Positions 61,215-64,000 of a stretch of DNA of 64,000 nucleotides are shown here, in pieces. The notes under the pieces are model-generated. The model had not been told where the DNA came from. It ran no database searches and was given only the letters and a program-made list of their open reading frames with translations. The DNA is taken from the NCBI RefSeq assembly GCF_014642835.1, contig NZ_BMJA01000001.1, positions 1,165,102-1,229,101 on the forward strand, in the 5' to 3' direction. This stretch comes from Dyella nitratireducens. Its GTDB lineage: Bacteria; Pseudomonadota; Gammaproteobacteria; Xanthomonadales; Rhodanobacteraceae. The position numbers were made by a program, and so were the translations under genes. Every line of letters begins with the position of its first letter. The stretch's first letter is position 1.

Positions 61215-62114
61215 ATGAACGGCAAGCGGGCAAACTCCTTCTGGCAACGGCCGCGCGTCGTGCAGATCGGCGGACGCCCCTTCGTCTCCGAAGGGTTGAA
61301 TGAACACTTCTGGGACGACTTCTACCATCGCGCGCTGACCATGAGCTGGCCGGGCTTCTTCGGCGTGGCGATCAGCGTGTTCCTGATTTTCAATGCCCTG
61401 TTCGCGATGGTCTACCAGATCGACCCGAACGGCATCGCCAACCAATTCCCGAAAGGCCTGCCCGGCGCCTTCTTTTTCAGCGTGGAAACCCTGGCCACGG
61501 TGGGCTATGGCGACATGCATCCGCAGTCGGTCTACACGCATGTCGTCGCCACGGCGGAGATCATCCTGGGGATGGGCAACATCGCCGTGTTCACCGGCCT
61601 GATCTTCGCCCGCTTCTCGCGTCCGCGCGCGAAAATCCTGTTCGGCAAGCACCCCATCGTGCGCATGATCGACGGCAAGCAAACGCTGATGCTGCGCGCC
61701 GCCAACATGCGGCAGAACCTGATTGCGCAAGCATCGGCCGAACTGCACCTGCTGCGCCTGCATGCTTCACCGGAAGGCTTTCAAATACGCCGCATTGAAG
61801 ATTTGAAGCTGGTGCGCGACCACCATCCGATCTTCATGCTGAGCTGGAACGTCATGCATGTGATCGACGAGGCGAGCCCGCTGTACGGCGTTCCGCTCGA
61901 AAACCTCGAATCCAGCGAAGCCGCCTTGCTGCTCACCATCGAAGGCATCGACGAAACCACGTCACAATCGATGATGGCGCGCCACCAATGGGGCATCAAA
62001 GATGTGCGCTGGAATCACCGCTATGTCGACTTGATACACAGGGACAGCGATGGCGTCAGCATCGTTGACTACAACGTGTTCCATGATGTGTTGCCGTTGG
62101 ATGAGGAAGCGTAG
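61215..62114 (+). CDS. Inward-rectifier-type potassium channel (KirBac)
   Basis: 299 residues. Two membrane helices flank a pore helix with selectivity filter TVGYGD (95-100). An N-terminal slide helix region precedes and a large C-terminal beta-rich domain (immunoglobulin-like) follows, as in KirBac. The ATG at 61215 has AGGGG at spacing 9. The TAG stop is the TAG of a REP head (62111-62114). Confidence 0.9.
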   Translation: MNGKRANSFWQRPRVVQIGGRPFVSEGLNEHFWDDFYHRALTMSWPGFFGVAISVFLIFNALFAMVYQIDPNGIANQFPKGLPGAFFFSVETLATVGYGDMHPQSVYTHVVATAEIILGMGNIAVFTGLIFARFSRPRAKILFGKHPIVRMIDGKQTLMLRAANMRQNLIAQASAELHLLRLHASPEGFQIRRIEDLKLVRDHHPIFMLSWNVMHVIDEASPLYGVPLENLESSEAALLLTIEGIDETTSQSMMARHQWGIKDVRWNHRYVDLIHRDSDGVSIVDYNVFHDVLPLDEEA

Positions 62115-62185
62115 GTTGGGGTGCAAACCCCAACATGGTTGCCCGTGGTCGAGATGGCAATGTTGGGGTTTGCACCCCAACCTAC
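62111..62185. repeat. GTAG-headed REP pair supplying the channel gene stop (copy 6)
   Basis: Perfect arms; left GTAG gives the channel TAG. The right arm ends 6 bases before the stop of the convergent YCII gene. Confidence 0.95.
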
Positions 62186-62191
62186 GAAGGC

Positions 62192-62566
62192 TCACGCGCC
62201 TACACGCTTCCTCTCCGCATCAATATCCTTCACAGGCCTCACCTCGATACATCCGGTAGCCGCCCACGGAAACGACTGCGCAATACGCACGGCCTCATCG
62301 ATATCCTTCGCCTCGATCAGGTTGAAGCCGCCCAGGTATTCACGTGCCTCCGCAAAAGGCCCATCAACCACCATGGTGCGGTTGTTGCGCACGCGCACTG
62401 TCTTGGTCTTCGCCGGCGGCTCCAATTGCATGGAATCGAGCAGATGCCCTTCGGCGCGCAACTCATCGGCGTGCTTGAAGCAGCCGTTCATCATCGTGTC
62501 GTACTGGCCCGGGGGCAGCGTGTCCAGCAGGGTGTCGTCGTTGTAAATCATGACCAGAAATTTCAT
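62192..62566 (-). CDS. YCII/DGPF-domain protein
   Basis: 124 residues. Start MKFLVMIYNDDTLLD; motif TMVVDGPFAEAREYLGGFNLIEAKDIDEAV is characteristic of YCII-related (PF03795) proteins, which often pair with sigma factors. The ATG at 62566 was chosen since the upstream extension is Cys/Pro-rich. Role unknown. Confidence 0.85.
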   Translation of the reverse strand: MKFLVMIYNDDTLLDTLPPGQYDTMMNGCFKHADELRAEGHLLDSMQLEPPAKTKTVRVRNNRTMVVDGPFAEAREYLGGFNLIEAKDIDEAVRIAQSFPWAATGCIEVRPVKDIDAERKRVGA

Positions 62567-62771
62567 GGGTTTCTCACAAGGACAGGGGAATGAAAGGCGG
62601 CCGACAGCCGGCGCAGGGTAGGCCAAGCCGGAAGCGCGGTCCAGGGCTATTTCAGCGGGTCATTCGCTCACCGTTCGAGACGCCACAGGGGTGCCTGCCT
62701 TATAGTTCACACGCTTATCTCTAGACATAGCGGCGCCCATCTGCCGCCCCGTGCCCCTCCGAGTAACCTGA

Positions 62772-63071
62772 ATGGGAATGCTTAACAACGCCTGGCTCGT
62801 GCTGGGATTGATCGGCCAGACAGTGTTTTCAGGCCGCTTTCTGCTGCAGTGGATCTACAGCGAATACAAGCGCCGGAGCGTGATCCCGGTGGCGTTCTGG
62901 TACGCCAGCATCATTGGCGCCCTGCTGCTGCTGTGCTACGCCTGCTACAAGAAAGACCCGGTCTTCATCGTGGCCCAGACCAGCGGCCTGCTGATCTATT
63001 TGCGCAACCTGCAGATGCGCCGGCGCGACAAGAAAGAACCCGCAGCCCAGTCGTCGGAGCTTGCATCATGA
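62772..63071 (+). CDS. Lipid-A biosynthesis N-terminal-domain (LAB_N) protein 1
   Basis: 99 residues, three membrane helices. The pattern LIGQTVFSGRFLLQWIYSEYKRRSVIPVAFWYASIIGALLLLCYA is LAB_N (lipid-A disaccharide synthase N-terminal domain). The domain stands alone here. Its stop overlaps the next start (ATGA). Confidence 0.85.
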   Translation: MGMLNNAWLVLGLIGQTVFSGRFLLQWIYSEYKRRSVIPVAFWYASIIGALLLLCYACYKKDPVFIVAQTSGLLIYLRNLQMRRRDKKEPAAQSSELAS

Positions 63072-63343
63072 CGCTCAGCAACCAGGCCCTGTGGATCGGC
63101 CTAGGCATGGTCGGGCAGCTGCTGTTCGGCGTGCGCTTCCTGGTGCAGTGGCTGTACAGCGAAGCGCGTGGGCAAAGCCTGATCCCACCCGCCTTCTGGT
63201 ACCTGAGCGTGGCCGGTGGCGTGATCGTGTTGAGCTATGCGATCCACCAGCGCGAGTTGGTATTCATCATCGGCGAGGCAGTCACCCTGGCCATCTTCCT
63301 GCGCAACCTGATCATGTTGCGCAAGCAACCCGAGTCCGACTAG
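63068..63343 (+). CDS. LAB_N protein 2
   Basis: 91 residues, a second copy of the same domain (MVGQLLFGVRFLVQWLYSEARGQSLIPPAFWYLSVAGGVIVLSYAIHQRELVFIIGEA). The two products are alike in length and topology (QW-x-YSE, IP-x-AFWY-x-S). Coupled to the first gene by a 4-base overlap; the two may form a heterodimer. Confidence 0.85.
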   Translation: MTLSNQALWIGLGMVGQLLFGVRFLVQWLYSEARGQSLIPPAFWYLSVAGGVIVLSYAIHQRELVFIIGEAVTLAIFLRNLIMLRKQPESD

Positions 63344-63358
63344 CCGCTGACGCCGCCC

Positions 63359-64000
63359 ATGCGCCTGCTCCTGCCCTGCATCGCCATCCTGGCACTGTTG
63401 ACCGCAAGAGCAAGCGCAGCCCACTCCTTCGATACGCGCCCCGAACAAGCCGTACTCGCGCGCCTGCTGCCGCAGCAGGCGCAGCAATTCGAACTCGGCA
63501 ACTTGCCGTCCGCGAACCGCCATGAACGTTTTCGCATTGCCAGCGACAACGGTCATATCCAGGTGCAAGGCAGCACGCCGAGCGCGCTGCTGTTCGGCGT
63601 GAACTGGTATCTCAAATACATCGCGCACGTGCAGATATCCCCCAACGGCGATCGCGTCGGTGCCGCGCCTTTTCCATTGCCGACGACGGTGATCGAGAAA
63701 GCAACGCCCTATCCTTACCGCTACGCGCTCAATGAGAACGTCGACGGCTACACCTCGCCATACTGGGACTGGCCGCGCTGGCAGCGGGAAATCGACGTAC
63801 TCGCGCTTTCCGGCATCAACGCCGTGTTGATCGAACGCGGTACGGACAGCGTGCTTTATCAAACCTTCCGCGACGCCGGCTATTCGGATAAGGAAGTCCG
63901 CGCTTGGATCACCCAGCCTGCGCACCAGAACTGGCAGCTGATGGGCAACCTGTGCTGCTACAACGGGCCGATCAGCACGGCGCTGATGCAGAAGCGTGCG
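63359..64000 (+). CDS. Alpha-N-acetylglucosaminidase-like protein (GH89), cut by window edge
   Basis: 214 codons visible and open at the right edge. Signal peptide MRLLLPCIAILALLTARASA. The N-terminal domain is followed by YRYALNENVDGYTSPYWDWPRWQREIDVLALSGINAVLIERG and ITQPAHQNWQLMGNLCCYNGPI, which match GH89/NAGLU enzymes. Periplasmic or outer-membrane; likely cleaves terminal alpha-GlcNAc. The start is 15 bases after the LAB_N stop, suggesting co-transcription. Confidence 0.85.
   Translation, partial: MRLLLPCIAILALLTARASAAHSFDTRPEQAVLARLLPQQAQQFELGNLPSANRHERFRIASDNGHIQVQGSTPSALLFGVNWYLKYIAHVQISPNGDRVGAAPFPLPTTVIEKATPYPYRYALNENVDGYTSPYWDWPRWQREIDVLALSGINAVLIERGTDSVLYQTFRDAGYSDKEVRAWITQPAHQNWQLMGNLCCYNGPISTALMQKRA

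Noticed and set aside
1-64000. CRISPR array
   Set aside because: The recurring 25-75 base units are dispersed REP palindromes, not regularly spaced direct repeats, and no cas genes are present.
1-64000. Insertion sequence or prophage
   Set aside because: No transposase, integrase or phage structural gene was seen; only REP-type repeats and one decayed toxin-antitoxin locus.

Overview
The window is GC-rich gammaproteobacterial chromosome, most likely order Xanthomonadales (Lysobacterales) and within it a Rhodanobacteraceae-type organism (Dyella, Rhodanobacter or Luteibacter like). The reasons are Xanthomonad-like gene sets (hpd/hmgA/fahA beside a MarR regulator, kynA, a three-gene E1alpha/E1beta/E2 complex, PepSY-phoP-phoQ, birA-coaX-SPOR-tRNA-Thr) and many intergenic GTAG-headed REP hairpins. 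The genus is an inference. No prophage, insertion sequence, CRISPR array or rRNA was seen.

Layout. 1-10.2 kb: central carbon enzymes (transketolase, class I aldolase, pyruvate kinase, GAPDH) interleaved with two outer-membrane barrel proteins, a TonB-C-like periplasmic protein, an S1/P1 nuclease and an OsmC protein. 10.3-11.3 kb: truncated haemoglobin and thiol peroxidase. 11.4-22.1 kb: amino-acid and keto-acid catabolism, with the homogentisate route (hpd, hmgA, fahA) and its divergent MarR regulator, a POT peptide transporter, tryptophan dioxygenase and a 2-oxoacid dehydrogenase complex. 22.2-26.8 kb: an operon of a formaldehyde-activating-enzyme homologue, an aldo/keto reductase, an aldehyde dehydrogenase and an MFS transporter. 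27-29.7 kb: CpxA/CpxR divergent from a Spy/CpxP protein, with a CpxR box between. 29.9-37.4 kb: phosphate transporter, trpS, arginase, a decayed HigBA toxin-antitoxin locus beside tRNA-Thr, and SPOR/coaX/birA.

37.5-45.7 kb: serine-rich secreted protein, phoQ/phoP/PepSY, dusA, gph, two small secreted or fragmentary proteins, fpr and a small RIO/LPS-type kinase. 45.7-50.6 kb: DUF456 and DUF885 proteins, a secreted beta-rich protein and ankB. 50.6-55.2 kb: periplasmic catalase katB, a 5-aminolevulinate synthase (unexpected in this lineage), TonB and a small membrane protein. 55.4-64 kb: cysteine dioxygenase plus FAD enzyme, cardiolipin synthase, nicotinamidase, CPXCG protein, HAD phosphatase, a KirBac-like channel, a YCII protein, two tandem lipid-A N-terminal-domain proteins and the start of a GH89 glycosidase.

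Themes: oxidative and envelope stress (katB-ankB, tpx, osmC, cpxAR, phoPQ), aromatic amino-acid catabolism, and dense palindromic repeats. The most unusual observations are REP heads that supply the stop codons of at least four genes, the orphan Fae operon, the ALA synthase, and the toxin gene that keeps its C-terminal coding remnant after an internal deletion.
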